DNA from: Loxodes magnus
Lineage: Eukaryota > Ciliophora > Karyorelictea > Loxodida > Loxodidae
DNA length: 64,000 nt
Direction of reading: 5' to 3'
NCBI GenBank assembly: GCA_946699065.1
Contig: CAMPDV010001949.1
Span: 1 to 64,000 of the forward strand
Under the pieces are notes generated by a model. The model saw only the letters and a program-made list of their open reading frames with translations. It did not search any database and was not told the DNA's origin. Made by a program: the position numbers and the translations under genes. Positions 47,901 through 60,929 of the stretch are shown one piece after another; within the stretch, counting starts at the first letter, position 1; the number at the start of each line of letters is the position of its first letter.

Positions 47901-48779
47901 TATCTCTTCAATTAAAAAGTAATCTATTTTATATTCATTTTTTTAATAATCAAAAATACCTATTTCAATTGTATCAAGGCATATTAAATTATTCTGTTCC
48001 ATGAACTGTAGCATTCTCTTACCAGCTGAATTTGTTTTCTTAGGTTTTCATTACTCTATGTGCGCATTTCAATTTCTTATGATCATTACATTAAGTCCTT
48101 TTTCTGTTGCTTAAAATTTGAATTCGTTCACTAAGTTATAGAATGGCTCATATTATTAGTTGTCATTTGCCACAGGTCCATATATATTTATTACTGCCAG
48201 TTTTCTCCTTATTTATATGGCCATCACTTTCGCTCCTCCGAAAAGCGTCATTTGGTTGACTTCATTCTATATTTCTCTGATCTCCTTACATATGTCGTTT
48301 CTTATATAGAATGCTACTCCTTTCCCTTTTTTTGACCCGACATTTATTAAGTTTTTATATCCTGCTATATTACATATATCTTTTTAGTCTTCAATCTAAA
48401 TCTCTTATATTGCCATTATGTGGATACTTTTTTGAGTCATGAATTTGGCTAGTGCCTCTTTTGCACTTCTTACTCCCCTAACATTTGCTGTCCCTATTTT
48501 TATGACTTATTCTTATTCTTCTTTTTCACCCATCTCCTCTGCTACCTCTTCATCCCTTTCTTCTTTTTATTCATCTTCCTACTCCATCTTTATTTTATCT
48601 TATCTATCATTCTCTGCTTCCCTATTCTCTTCATTATTAGTTATTTCCCCTTTTTTTATATTTTTCCACTTATTATCTATCTTTTCCTTCTTCTTATCTA
48701 TTCTATTCTTCTTCTTTTGCCTTTTCCTATTAATTGTTGTTGGGTAATTGTTCATTTTTGTTTTTCGGTTTCTTAGCAT
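44911..48779 (-). CDS. LINE-1 ORF2 (copy C)
   Basis: This is the same protein as in copy A, here with the C-terminus visible. YADD lies near 46,453 and the CPFCNNARENERHIIEKC zinc motif near 45,440. The C-terminus is a charged region ending ..LLSEGLLEETDIY before TGA. Expected length is about 1,290 residues. Because indels separate this copy from copy A, at least one of the two is frameshifted; which one was not settled by hand. Confidence 0.75.
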
Positions 48780-50335
48780 AGTAAATTCTAATTGAGTCTT
48801 GTTTCAGTTTGCTTCTTACTTCTCCCTTTTATCTTGCATTTTATTCTTTTTCTTCTTGAACTTGTTCTATTTCTTTTTGTTATTTTTCTTAATTAACGCT
48901 TTTCCTTACTGCTACATTATGCTATTTTGTTTTCTTATTTCTTCTGTTAGATTTTAGCGTTTTTACCATCACTTATCCTATCCTTTTCTCTGATTTGTTT
49001 TATATTATATCTTAATGTATAATTGTTTTTTTTGTATTTTATTTAATTCTATAAACATTTCTCTATCCCTCTGCCTTACATATGTCCAATTCCATTTTGA
49101 TGAAAAATAATTCTTATTTATTCATTTAGTATAAAAGATTTTTTATTATTTAATTGTTTAGTTCCTTTAATTATTTTCCTATTATTCTCGTTTTATTTCC
49201 TTCTCTTCTTCCCTTGCTTCCTCTATAATCATTTACTCTCCTTCTTCAATTATCCTCTTATTTGCTTGATTTGTTTTTAATTCTGGTTTGTTTATTGCTA
49301 ATTTAACTTTTCCTTCAAGCATCTCTATCTCTCTTGTATGTAGTTTTTTCCTTTTTGCTGCTTCCACTCTTCTGTATTGTTGATCTGTATGCCCTTTCAC
49401 TTTGCATAGACAGCAGATAAAGTTTACTGGGCGCTGTATTCTCATTTTGTTTCCGTTCAGGTCTATTACTTCTGGTATCCTCTTTGCTTCGTCTATATCC
49501 TTTAAATCTAAGTACACTACACTGCTACCTGTTAGCGTCGTAGTGTTTGGGTATGTATGCTATACCTCTCCTCTAGATTTTCCATTAGCTCTCATTACTT
49601 CCATTACTTCCTTCATGTTTGAGTATTCGTTTATTATGAAGTAAACTGGGTAGTTATGAATGTCAAAGTATTCTAATTAGTTTCTTGCTTGGATAGGAAT
49701 TCTAACGCCTTTGAATGTTCATTCCCTGAATTAAGCGAATTGCTAGTATCTTTCTTCATTGTTGAATATTAAATATACTATTCCGTTTTATTTGACGATG
49801 AATTTGGCCACTGCTTTTCCGTACTCGCTCCATATTTGATTTCTAAACACTTTTATTACTTCTTAGTCTATTGCCTTTTTCTCTACTAAATCAGTATTTT
49901 CCAGATAGTGATTAAAATAAACTGCGACCACCGTATCTGATAGATCATCATAGGAATTTTAGTAGACTCTTACCATTTATTCTGCAGGGACGTTGGCTGA
50001 GATTAGTTGTTCATTCTTTTATTAAATTGTAGCTTAGGTTGAGACTCTTTTTTACCACTTCATTCCTTTCTTATTTTATGCTCCCCTTTTAGTGAGATCC
50101 GCCCAAACATAGATATATTGGTATCCTTTTTCCGTTGAGTATATTATTATATCGTGTTTCTTTGATCAGTGAAAATGATTCCGTGTAGTCTGAGAGCTTG
50201 AATGTTAAGTCGGGTTTCCATTCATAGTAAAGAAGGTTGGACTAATTAAAGCGAAGACATGGTAGAAGAAAGTGCTTCAGGTTTTCTCTCCTACATTGAG
50301 GAGGTGGTGTAAAAACCCTTCTTGAAGCTAACTAT
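48631..50335 (-). CDS. LINE-1 ORF1 (copy C), start codon changed
   Basis: Same frame and stop (48,631) as copy A, but the start codon reads ATA (50,333 to 50,335). The next in-frame ATG is at 50,294 to 50,296, which would drop the first 13 residues, including the FKKGFY head. The zinc knuckle is better preserved here: CCLCKVKGHTDQQY has both leading Cys residues, still with Tyr in place of the last one. Confidence 0.7.
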
Positions 50336-50337
50336 TT

Positions 50338-50720
50338 TTTAATATATCATAATAACTGAAGTGCTAAGCTCATCAGATATTCTTCCAAGTCTAAGCATAT
50401 TATTTAGAAAATAATGAAGTATCATAGCAAGATATTTTCCGGCATATTTCAACAACTCTCCCTTGATTCCATCTGGCCTGCCGCCTCATCATTTGGATTT
50501 CAATTAGATTTTCTTAAATTTCTTTTAAAGTGAAAGTTCGAAACCTTATAAGCATAACAATGGTTAACTAATAAGTTCTTAATTAATTTTATAAATTTTA
50601 TTTATTCTTTGGTTGCTAAAGTCAATCTATTGCTTTTTCAAGTTGGAATACTTATTTAACACTAAATTTTCTCGTGAATCAGTAGAATTTTGTTATTTGT
50701 CTTGGTTAAAATAAATTAAA
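50338..50720 (-). mobile_element. LINE-2 copy 4, upstream RT fragment
   Basis: Duplicate of 4,879 to 5,260 with the PDGIKGELLKYAGKY motif. In this copy the matching downstream part of the RT is visible beyond LINE-1 copy C, at 44,840 and below. Confidence 0.7.
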
Positions 50721-50749
50721 TTTATTTGTCTAGGGTTAAGAATTATTTT

Positions 50750-51541
50750 AGGTTATGAAAGCATATGTTTATTATTTTAATTGAGAAGTAGGAAGTTTTT
50801 GTTAGGTTTATTTTTCTTAATTATGAAATACCCTTAGGTATTAGCATTATTTTAAATATATTAGATAATCTTTATTCAATAAGTTAATTTCCTTAATAAA
50901 TTCCTTTATCTTTATTAAAGCAACAAGATCACTTTATGCCTACTAGATTCTATTGATATTTTCTATTATTATGAAAATATAGCTACAAAGAATAAACATT
51001 TCCTTCTTAAACTTCTAGCAATTAATGAGACTTTACCTGCTACAATTGGATAATTAGAAGCTAGCAAAAGAAGTTTAATACTTTAAATAAGCAACTTAAT
51101 CCCTCATACTAACCAATAATAATTTGATAAATTAATAGAACCCTAAGCAAGAAATTAAATAATAGAATATTCCCTTAGAGATGGAAACATAGATTTATCA
51201 AATCAAATGCAATTAAAATAAAATTTTTACCAGAGCATTAGCTAACTGGATTATACCAAGATCAATTAGCTATCAAATCAAGAATTAAAAGGAGAAGGAA
51301 ATCTGAATTCAAGTTTATCCTATTAGAAAAGAAAAGTTAGATGTGGATATTACTATAAATATGTACATAAGGTTAATTAGTGCTACAAACTTAAGAAGAA
51401 GCAATCTTGAGTAACAAAAAGAGAAATCTAAAACTTATTTAAGATCTATTGTTGCTAAGCAGAAAACTTTACAAGAAAAAAATATTTTGACCATCCTTAT
51501 AAACTCCAAAAATCTAAGGTACATTAAGACAACACAAAAGA
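50750..51541 (+). mobile_element. LINE-2 ORF1 remnant (copy 2)
   Basis: Duplicate of 5,290 to 6,082 with only scattered substitutions. The knuckle near 51,347 to 51,390 is retained (one Cys-side change outside the ligands). Confidence 0.55.
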
Positions 51542-52398
51542 TGATAAATAGGGGAAAAAATATGGAACAGAACATTAGACTCTCAAAAAATACTGCTAAA
51601 AAGGCTAGAAGACAAGCAGTTAAATAATCACGTAAAACTGAAAAAAAACAAGAAAGGTCTAGTTCTGAATCAGAAGGTAAAATTATGACAGGCTTTGTGG
51701 AAACAGAACAATTTATTACAGAGTTTCCCATAGAAATCCAAAAATGATTGAGGACTTGAAAAAGGTATCTAAAAAACGAGAAGAATCTATTTTCAACTAA
51801 AGTTTTCAAATACGCGAAATAATCATCAACATTAATGAGAATAATAATGAAATTGATATTCATAAAATATAACTAATCAAAAATAAGCTTGTGACCCATG
51901 AACAACTATGGCTTTAATCCCAATGGTATTCAAAAAGAAATTCAATGATGGGAAATGAAAACACTTAAATTGAAATTTAGAAAGAAAAGAAAGTAGAACC
52001 TTGAATTATTAATCCAAAATTCGAAGAAAAATTACAAAATTAGAAAAAAATTATTTGCAAATAGCCGTTTAACTACACCTATAGTAAAAAGACGTTGATA
52101 TTGTAATAAGTGGTATCATCTTCTTCGAAACTGCTGAAAATGAAGAAAATTAAATGAAAGAGAACAACATAGAACTTAACGACAACTAAATCAACTTTGG
52201 ATAACAGAAAGCAGTATCTACAAGTAAAAGCTTCCAGTACGCTATAATGAAAATACAAAATGGTAACCTCCCACAAAATAAAAAGGGCCATGAAATATAA
52301 CTACGTAAAAAAACTTTTCTACAGGTACCTGGTTGAAAATCCAGGGATAGTAAATTTTTAAACATTTTAGTAAAATATATATATAAAATGACAAATAG
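51542..52398 (+). mobile_element. ORF1-only retroposon K4 (copy 2)
   Basis: Duplicate of 6,083 to 6,939, ATG at 51,562. The first knuckle ligand has changed from Cys (TGT) to Arg (CGT) near 52,093, so this copy could no longer form a normal CCHC knuckle. The 3' hairpin is retained at about 52,328 to 52,345. Confidence 0.68.
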
Positions 52399-52604
52399 AA
52401 TTTGACTTACAAGCAATAGAAAAAAAACAAGCAAGTTATAAGGATTTAAGATCCTGAAAGCTCAGAAAAATAAGAATTAGAGACTTATTAATTTATACAA
52501 AACTTATTAAACTATAATTCTTGGTAAACCAAACAAATGTGACACCACGTAAATATAACAATATTATTATTATAAGTTCATTATTGCATATAAATTAACT
52601 ATTA

Positions 52605-52686
52605 TAGACGATTATAAACGATTATAAACGCTTATAAACGATTATGAACGATTATAAGCATATAAACGATTATAAACATATAAATA
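52605..52686 (+). repeat. 10-bp minisatellite (copy 2)
   Basis: Same array and same unit variants as at 7,146 to 7,227, with no gain or loss of units since the duplication. It again sits about 145 bases before the Cys-Pro-Cys repeat gene. Confidence 0.8.
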
Positions 52687-52830
52687 AGAAAAATATAGTG
52701 CTTCTTATTATTTTCTTATATACTTCATATAGTATGCTTATATCGCTTAAAACTATAAATATAAAGGAAAACGAGTATAAACGAGTCCAAGATCTGTTTA
52801 AAAGGTAGGAATGCCTAAGTATAATATAAA

Positions 52831-53454
52831 ATGAAGGTATAGGTTGTTTTTGTTCTACTCTTAGTTACATTTGCATTTTCTCTTAAGGTTTAGAAAAAAG
52901 AATCTAGGTCTTTATTCCAAAATAAAGCAAAATTGACTTCTTAGTCTAATTCTAAAGAGAAGAATGAAGGTTATGCTCAAATGATACAAAAGGCTGTGAC
53001 TTATAATACCAAAGTAAAAGACCAGAACATGGAAATATTTTTGTAGAAGAAAAATAGAAATCAAAAGGTAGGAGAAAGCTTAGAATAGCATGGCCTAAAT
53101 AATAAAGCTTAGTTAATTAATGAAGCTAAAAAAACTCTTTTATTGCAAAAGAAGTAAAAGCCTCTCTCTCTGGTCTAGAATAAATTGAAAAAGTCAAGCA
53201 AAAAGTGTCTTTGTGATCCCAAAAATACTAACTTGTTATAAAGCAAAGTAGAATGCCCTTGCTAGTCACATGCAAAAGTAAATTGCCCATGCTAAAACTA
53301 AGCAAAAGTGAATTGTCCATGCTATAATGCTGCAAAAGTTGACTGTCCTTGCCTAAATTAAGCTAAAGTAGATTGTCCTTGTAGAGAAAAGAAGATTGAA
53401 GCTTAAGGAAAATAACTTTCTTATTTATAATTTGGATTTAATTTTAACTCTTGA
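52831..53454 (+). CDS. Secreted Cys-Pro-Cys repeat protein (copy 2)
   Basis: Same 207-codon frame as the copy at 7,372, ending at TGA 53,452 to 53,454. The signal peptide and all five KVxCPC repeats are preserved. A substitution near 53,093 changes Asp to Gly in the linker. Conservation of length and repeats in both copies supports this as a real gene. Confidence 0.82.
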
Positions 53455-54010
53455 ATATTAGTTAAATAAATAAAGCAATATCTGTATAAGTAAAAGAATT
53501 ATAAGAATATGGTTAAAAACTAGAAATGAAGGAGGATAGAAATGGTATGGTTTAAATAAAAGAATGAAATAAAATTAGATAAATCTATATAATTTAGATA
53601 TAAGGAGAATTAATTTGGCATACTATCTTAAAAGTTGTGCTTATTAAGTAATTTTCTAATGTTTTATAATTATTGTGTATATCATCTTAGTGGTTTTTCC
53701 TTTTTCTATGTGAATATTTATAATTTTGTAAATAAGTTGTATAGCAAAATTAACTTTAAAACTTATAGCGATAACTCTCATTTAAGAAAGCTTATATAAA
53801 TAACAAGGAAAACTATTAGTATTAAGAAGAAATAACATTCAAATTAGGCCCAACAATATCAGTTTAAGATACAAAGTTTACAGAAATTAAAGTAGAATGA
53901 TAGAGTTGAGAGCAAGCTACAAACATTTACGAGTTTAAAGATAAAATATTTATAATGATCAACACAACAGCAAATCATTAAATTATTTATTATGTTTTTT
54001 ACTTAAATTC

Positions 54011-54751
54011 TCAAAAGGGAACATTCTTTTTAAACTTTTTTTTCTATTCTTTTTATTGTTTATCTAAATTATCACTAGAGTATTTTATGTTCACCTGCTT
54101 ATTAGTTTAAGCCAGAAAACTTTATAAAGCTATTTTTTCTTTATTCTATTATTCTTTTAGTAACTTTTGCTATTATATTCCTTGCTGTTGCTAGTGGATT
54201 ATATACTCATAGGGCATCTTTTCATAGCTGCATTCAGTTGTCTAATAATCGCTTAAATTATGCTGATGTTTACATTTAGAACTCTAGTCATATATCACAC
54301 TAATTTCCTCAGGAATAGAATATTCTTCACTTGTTTGTGACTCTGGAGTACGCTTAGTGCCAGTTGATTTTTACTCTTCATTTAAGGAGTTTGAAGACCT
54401 ATTTTCTTAGTTGTAATTATTCTGTTCTTTTACTATTTTTTCAAAGTACATTCTGGAAATTTGGTTATTAAAGCGTGGAATTTATGTGTTATGCGGTTAA
54501 TTTAATTCTGATGGGTTACTTAAGCTTTGAAGTGAAGTTTAATTAGAGAGGTTTTTTGGTGTAGTTTCATAAGATTATTCTTATATAGTGAAAAGAGCAT
54601 TTTCAAGTTATTATCCAGTTAAGTATAACATTCTTTCTTTCTTCTTAGACTTCATCTTATTAGATCTTCGTGGTGATGGTTTTCCTCACCGGTCACCCGC
54701 ATCAACTGTGTCTAAATTACAGCAACAGCATAAATTGAAAGCTTATTTCAT
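54011..54751 (-). CDS. Gln/Asn/Ser-rich protein with Cys cluster (copy 2)
   Basis: Duplicate of 8,552 to 9,292, same start, same stop and the same internal TGA at codon 22. I saw no disabling difference. The near-absence of changes gives no help in testing for coding selection. Confidence 0.58.
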
Positions 54752-56733
54752 ATTTAAAAAGAGTAAATAATTCTTATACTAGCACTAAATAGCTTAGCTA
54801 AAGAGATTTAGCTATAACTAATAAATATCTTATGCTAAATAGCATTTCATTTAAACACTCTTAAGAATCTTTTGAACAAGCATTAGAACTATTTTACATA
54901 TAAACCTCCACTTTCTTAAAAGCAGTAGTTATAAAGCATTAACTTCAAATCAGCAACTGGCTAATTAATCATTCAGATTTACAAATACCCCATTACTTAT
55001 TAGTTTATAAGCAACTAATTAAGATTTGCTCTTCATTCTCCTTATTCCATTACAAACATACTAGTTATTGCTCTTAACCTAATTCTATTATTTTAGGATC
55101 TACTAAACTTATAAATAAGCTGATAAAGGATATTTGTATCAAGGATAAGTGTTCTGCTTAGTTTATTTCTTAAAGTATAAGAATTTTATTTAGCATTATA
55201 CTTTAGCACTCCTAAGTTCTCTTACTTCTTTTAATAATTAATAGAAACAAATAAATTCATAAGCTAAACTAATTATAACTTCATTTAATTAAGCATTATA
55301 AACTCATCAGGATGCTATTCACTATTTTCCTCATTTTCAGTCTATTTATTCTAAAAAATACAAGAAGAATAAAAATTTAGTAAAGCCTAAATATAAAACT
55401 AGATAATTAAAATAATAATAAAAGAGAGAAAAACTATTTATACTTTCCTTAATGATACTCACAATCCTTTCTATTTTATTTAGTACAAATCAAAATACCT
55501 TCCAAACCCAAAAACAAATATAATACTTATAGAATGCTTCATTTGAGAAGCATTTATATTTAAATACCTTCTAACTTTAATTAGTAGTTTGATTGTTTGC
55601 TTTATAGATTTAGAGGTTTAAAATATATCTAAGAATAAATTACTAAACTATTAAATTCTATTTATATAGTTAATTATAAAGATGTTTAGTAGAACTAAAT
55701 ACAAATCTAATACTTTGCTAGTTGGACTATTTTTATACCAGTCATACCTTCTTAATCAATATTAACCTTACTTCTATGCAGACTTCATACCAAATTATAC
55801 TTTTAAATTTTATATAATAGCCAAAACAGTCCTACATACAATCGCTTAAGATGCTTTAATATCCAATTGTTTATTATTTTTGTTAAGTATTTTCTAAGCT
55901 AAAACTACTTCCCTATATTAAACATCTACTTCCCTATATTTGTTCTAAGCTGGTTCATATAAAGTTTTAAACAAAGTAAGTTTAAGAATTTAAGCTTGAC
56001 TCTATATAGGTTTTTCTAAATGATTAAAGGTTCTATTTATATAAATCTAGTAAGTAAATGATAAGAATAGTGTAAATAAATGAAGTTATTTGTTTAGTGC
56101 TATATACTTTGCTTAGCTTAGTTATTTAATCTATTAAATTTATTTCACTATGGTACTTTATTCTTAGCTATCATTTCTTAGTTTAAACTTTAAATTATAA
56201 ATCCTTTAATTAATGTCTATCCCTTTTGCTTGCTAAACTTAAGATTTAATAATTAAATCTTTAGAGGAATATATTTATAAGTCTAAATATAATTAAGCAA
56301 GTATTTAAGAAACAAGTATAGTTATTTCTTTTATTATCTCTTCCTTTATTACCAATCTTTATGCATATCAACTATTTAAACTTTAATATTGCTTTATTAG
56401 ATCAAACAAATCCATAAGTTTATATAATAATACTAGCAATTCTAAAACAAGTCGTTTAGTATAAGCTGCATTACATTAAGCTTTAATGATACTAATAAAG
56501 AAACTTAAGCTTCCTGATTTAATTAAACAACTAGCACTGTGAAATAGCTTATAAAGAGTATATTTAAGTAGATATTTTCATAATAACTAAACTAAATTTT
56601 AAATAGACAAATTGGATTTAACTAGCTTTTTTAATTTAACTCAATTCAACTCTTAGCTTTTAAACTTAAATTGCTTTGCAATCAATTAGCTTAATACCCT
56701 ATTTAAGCAATCTAAGTTCTTAAATTCTTAAAA
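54752..56733. other. Divergent intergenic region (copy 2)
   Basis: Duplicate of 9,293 to 11,274, nearly identical. No additional feature is seen. Confidence 0.5.
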
Positions 56734-59700
56734 ATGCCTTTATTAAAAGTATTGCCTTTATTTCTCTCTATTTAGCTCTTTTATGGCTATATTATTTTAA
56801 CTCTGTACTCTGATAAATCTGATCTATAACTCCTAGCAACAATAAGGAACAATATAAAAAATCACTAAGAAATTGTTTATAAGGAAAGAAAACTAACAAA
56901 TCAATTCTAGATTCACTTTGACTTTAACTAAACCAAAGCATAATTTGCCTTAGCTTTCATTGACATTACTAACTCTTATGTTTTTTCCCAGTAAATAGAA
57001 ATAGTATGCTAACAGCATAAGATTATACATATCATTACTGGTGTTTAAAGACTATATGAGTCTGATTACATTGGCCACGCTGTTTTTTCGAATCCTTCAG
57101 CAGAAGAAGAATCTAAAGCTGTAATAGCTTTTTTCGACTATTTTAACTGAGAAAATTTGGGACTTCTATCAGACAAAAACGTTCAGCTAGTTTTGAATTT
57201 GCTGCAAGAATCTAAACTAAATATTAGAATCAGATTATTACTTTCAGATGTAAGAACTAACGAAGAAATTATTGAACAATCAGGAGGAATGCTAAAAGGA
57301 ATAGGTGTGAGCATTTTCTTCTTTGACTCAGACTCTGAAATGGTAATAAATATACAAATAATAGCTAAACTTCTAGCTATCTAAAAGACAGGCTATTAAT
57401 TAATTTTTGGCACTAAATCCTCTTTCCAAATATTTTAAAATATAGGAAGCGAAGATTTGTAAGAAGGTTTATTACTTCTATCACCAGAACTGTTCTCATC
57501 TTAATCTCAATTAGACTGATATTATTTACAATCCTATTTAGTAGATCTTAGTAAGCTTAACTTTTACTAAGAAAGTGCTAGAAAAATTTATGAAGCTTTC
57601 TAATAGACTTAAAGAAAAATAAAGTTAGAATATAAAATTTATAATCTGCTTAATAAGTAGTTAGTTCAAATTGGCTCTATTAACAATTATCAAGTTAATT
57701 TTACGCAGCTTCCAGTATTTTTAGGGCCTACTTTAAAAATTCCAAGAGATGACAAAGTGTAAATTTAAGTATCCTATTCTAATAACGAAACTAACCCTGA
57801 TGGAAGCAAGGCTGAGTGGTAGATTACAGTGATATAAGGATTAGAATTTGCATTTAGACAGATAAACTTAAGAGAAGATATTTTGGAGTGATTTATTTTG
57901 AAACCATTTGGATATTCTGTAGGGGGAAGTAAATGAGTATATGAATATGGAGATTCTTAATATTAAAAAATGAAAAATGAAATGGGAGTAGCTCTATTTA
58001 CAACTTATTCATCTGGCATCACCAAGTAATGACTAAATTATTTATATTCTTAAGGTTAATTCTGCCCAGCAGTTGGAACCACTCCTACTAACGAAATATT
58101 TTCGAATCAGACTCAATTTCCTAATTTCGTAAGAGTTATTAATTCTGATTCTTATATGGCTATTTTGCAAGTTACTGTAATAAGGCTATATAACTGAGAG
58201 AAAATTGCTATTCTTTATGACAACGATATATGAGCTAAAACTTTAGGATTAGCTATTGAGTCAGAGACTTAAAGATGAGGAATCTCAATAAAAAACAACA
58301 AAAATTTGAGAATTTATCCATCGGCACTTGCTCTTAGGAATGAATCTGAATGATAACCTTAAGTAGAAGCTTTTCAAAAAAGTGGAGCTAGAATAGGAAT
58401 TTGTGTGTGTTACCCCGAAGATGCTTATAATTTTATTTTTCCTTATTTATATAAACTAGGAGCACGAGCGGGTGATTGAGTCTGACTAGCTAATGAATGA
58501 GTGTAAGAAACCTATTTGCAAGGAGCTAAGGACAATGAAAATTATGCAAACGCTTTAGAAGTTATTAAAGGAACTTTACAATATAATCCTTCTTCTTGAA
58601 GTACAGAATATGGAGAGATAATGTATTAAAAATTCCAAGATGAATATGGAGCTGCTCCAGATTGGCTTGCTTCTTTTAGCTTTGATTCAGCTCTTATTTT
58701 AGCAGCTGCTCTTGATTTAACTATAAAATAAGGTTAAGATTATGCTGATTGAAATACTCTTAACAAAGCTTTGAGAAAAACAAAAATTTTAGGAACTACT
58801 GGAGTACTAGAAATCTAAACTGGAACTAATGATCCCGTAACAAAGCGATATGATATCATAAATGTAAGAAAGGATAATAAGGAATGGAAAGCTGAAAAAA
58901 TAGGCTTATTTTGTGCAAGTTGCTCCATAATATTGAATCTTAATAAAGAAATTATGTGAGGAGATGGAAGTTTAGAAATACCTAAAGATCAAATAGAAGA
59001 CATTGATTGCCCTTTTAGAAGTAGAGAAATTGAAAATTTTTCAGATGGTGAAAAATTACTTCTAGGAATTATGATCTTTATTATCTTAATTTCAGCAATC
59101 TTTGCTTTTTGTGGATTCATGAGTTGGCGCAAGAGTCCGTATCAAGAAATAAACTAATAAACTGAAATGACAGTATCTGATGGAATTTGATATCTTTCTT
59201 TTTTTATCGAGTAGTGCTAATGAATTTCTGTCGGACCTAACTTTAAAGCAATTCATAAAATATTGGCAGATATTTTTAACACCTTCAAGCTAGATTTGTA
59301 CGATTTTCTAGATTGGGGAAATAATACCTTCTAGATAATATTCTGGATATCTTGCATCATCGTACTGATTTGGATTATAATGATTATTATTCTATGTCTT
59401 AGATTAGAAGAAAAATTTCCGAAAAATAATATTGCATCATATTTAACATCTCTTTCGTTCTTTTTACTACCAATTATAGGACAAATTACATATCTTCCAG
59501 TATTGTATATACTAACTGATGTTTTTGCTTGCATACATGCAGTCGATATTGACAGAAACGGAAGTTTAGACTGGACTGAAAGCTACCTTGAAAGAGACTG
59601 TTATACTTAATGTTGAAAAAGCGACCATGAAATGTACGTGGTAGTTTCATCTATTTGCTTATTCATTTATATTCCTACAATAACTTTCTTACGTCCTTTT

Positions 59701-60534
59701 GTTTAAGAATTACAATATGATGCTCATATAAAGTCAACACCAAAGTTTATCTTATTGAAATCTTTTGTTCAAACCCTCACAACTTTGGTTCAGAAATCAT
59801 TATCCATAAAGAGTTAGAAATCATATGGTATCTTTTTTGTAATTACCTTCGTTGTGTTCACTTTTTTTAGCTGTAAGATGAAAACTTACAATTATGGAAG
59901 AATTTACTTTTTACAGATTATATGATTAATTGCTGTAGTATGGATATCAGCTTTAGCAACTATAAGTATGCTATCAGACACTGAAGGAAAAGATATGTGG
60001 TTCGCTATTCTGATAGTTGGATGGTTCCTCTTATTTTCAGGTGGATGAATATTCCTCATAAAGAAGTATCCTAAATATCTCTTTAGGTAAAAATAAGATA
60101 ATACTCATCTATTTCGCTTTGCATTTAAACCATGGGCAAACGTACATATATTGGAGTAGCATATCTAAATATATAAAAGTAAAACTTTATCCATTTCACC
60201 AGCAAAATAAGAATCCATTTACTCTATCTTTAGTAGGTAAATTACAAAATTACTAAAGAAAAGTAATTCTACATGAAAAAGTGAAATACTCTCTTCCTAA
60301 ACTCTTGAAGTTGTAAAGGAATAGAAATAGTATGAAGTAGAAAATTCATTCTAAAAGAAAATATTGCAAGAGCATAAATAGCAACCTATTTTTTTCAAAG
60401 AATAAAGATTTGACCAAGTATAGATTTTAGATGTCAAATAAGTAGATGAAAATTAAAATAAGTTTAAAAGTAATAAGTAAGTATCTTAATCTTAGTAATT
60501 TAGGATAAACCATGAATAATACATTTCAAGATGA
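56734..60534 (+). CDS. PBP1-type/seven-TM receptor-like protein (copy 2)
   Basis: Same 1,266-codon length as the copy at 11,275, with TGATGA at 60,532. Most of the gene is nearly identical to copy 1. The region from about 59,054 to 59,640 (end of the second binding domain, TM1 and the TM1-TM2 and TM3-TM4 loops) carries many substitutions and no net indel: for example LLGIMIFIILISAIFAF against LFFGISALIILISAIFTF, and SPYQEINQQ against SLYIELNQQ. Hydrophobicity and frame are preserved. TGA/TGG swaps at 59,125, 59,314, 59,371 and 60,046, and TAA for CAA at 57,460, confirm the code. Both copies are probably functional, and copy 2 may have taken sequence from a third relative. Confidence 0.85.
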
Positions 60535-60929
60535 TGAATAGTTAGTCGTTCAGGATCTAGAGGAAAAAAATCCGAGTTGAGAAGATAAATCTTTAACTTG
60601 AATTTAATATAGTTAATGATAATTATAAATATATGATCTACATAGAGTAAATAACTATTTAAAAAGGGTATAAAAATAAAGTTATATACTTATATAATAA
60701 ATAAATGAAACTAAGAATAATAAAAAGTTTAACTAAAACTTATTCTTATAATTTCAATTAGCATCTAAGATAGAAAAATATTAATTATTACTTTGTTCAA
60801 TGTTTTGTTTATCTTCATACAAGGATTTCTTCTACATATTATATCTTTAATTTTAATATTTCTATTGCGAATTATTATTTCAGGTTGACCTAATAATATC
60901 TAAATTAAAACTGGCTATCAAAAGCGAAA

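Larger units (their letters stand above)
44845..50337 (-). mobile_element. LINE-1 copy C, full-length (about 5.5 kb)
   Basis: The only full-length LINE-1 in the window. The 3' end has a TTTA tail (44,847 to 44,860), a hairpin (44,869 to 44,902) and the ORF2 stop TGA (44,911 to 44,913). The 5' end meets the LINE-2 RT sequence at 50,338. The two flanks (IPIFQKD below, STSVIMIYQK above) are the two halves of one RT motif, which fixes the insertion site. Small indels relative to copy A, one in the tract near 47.4 kb, mean that not every frame is whole in both copies. Confidence 0.88.
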
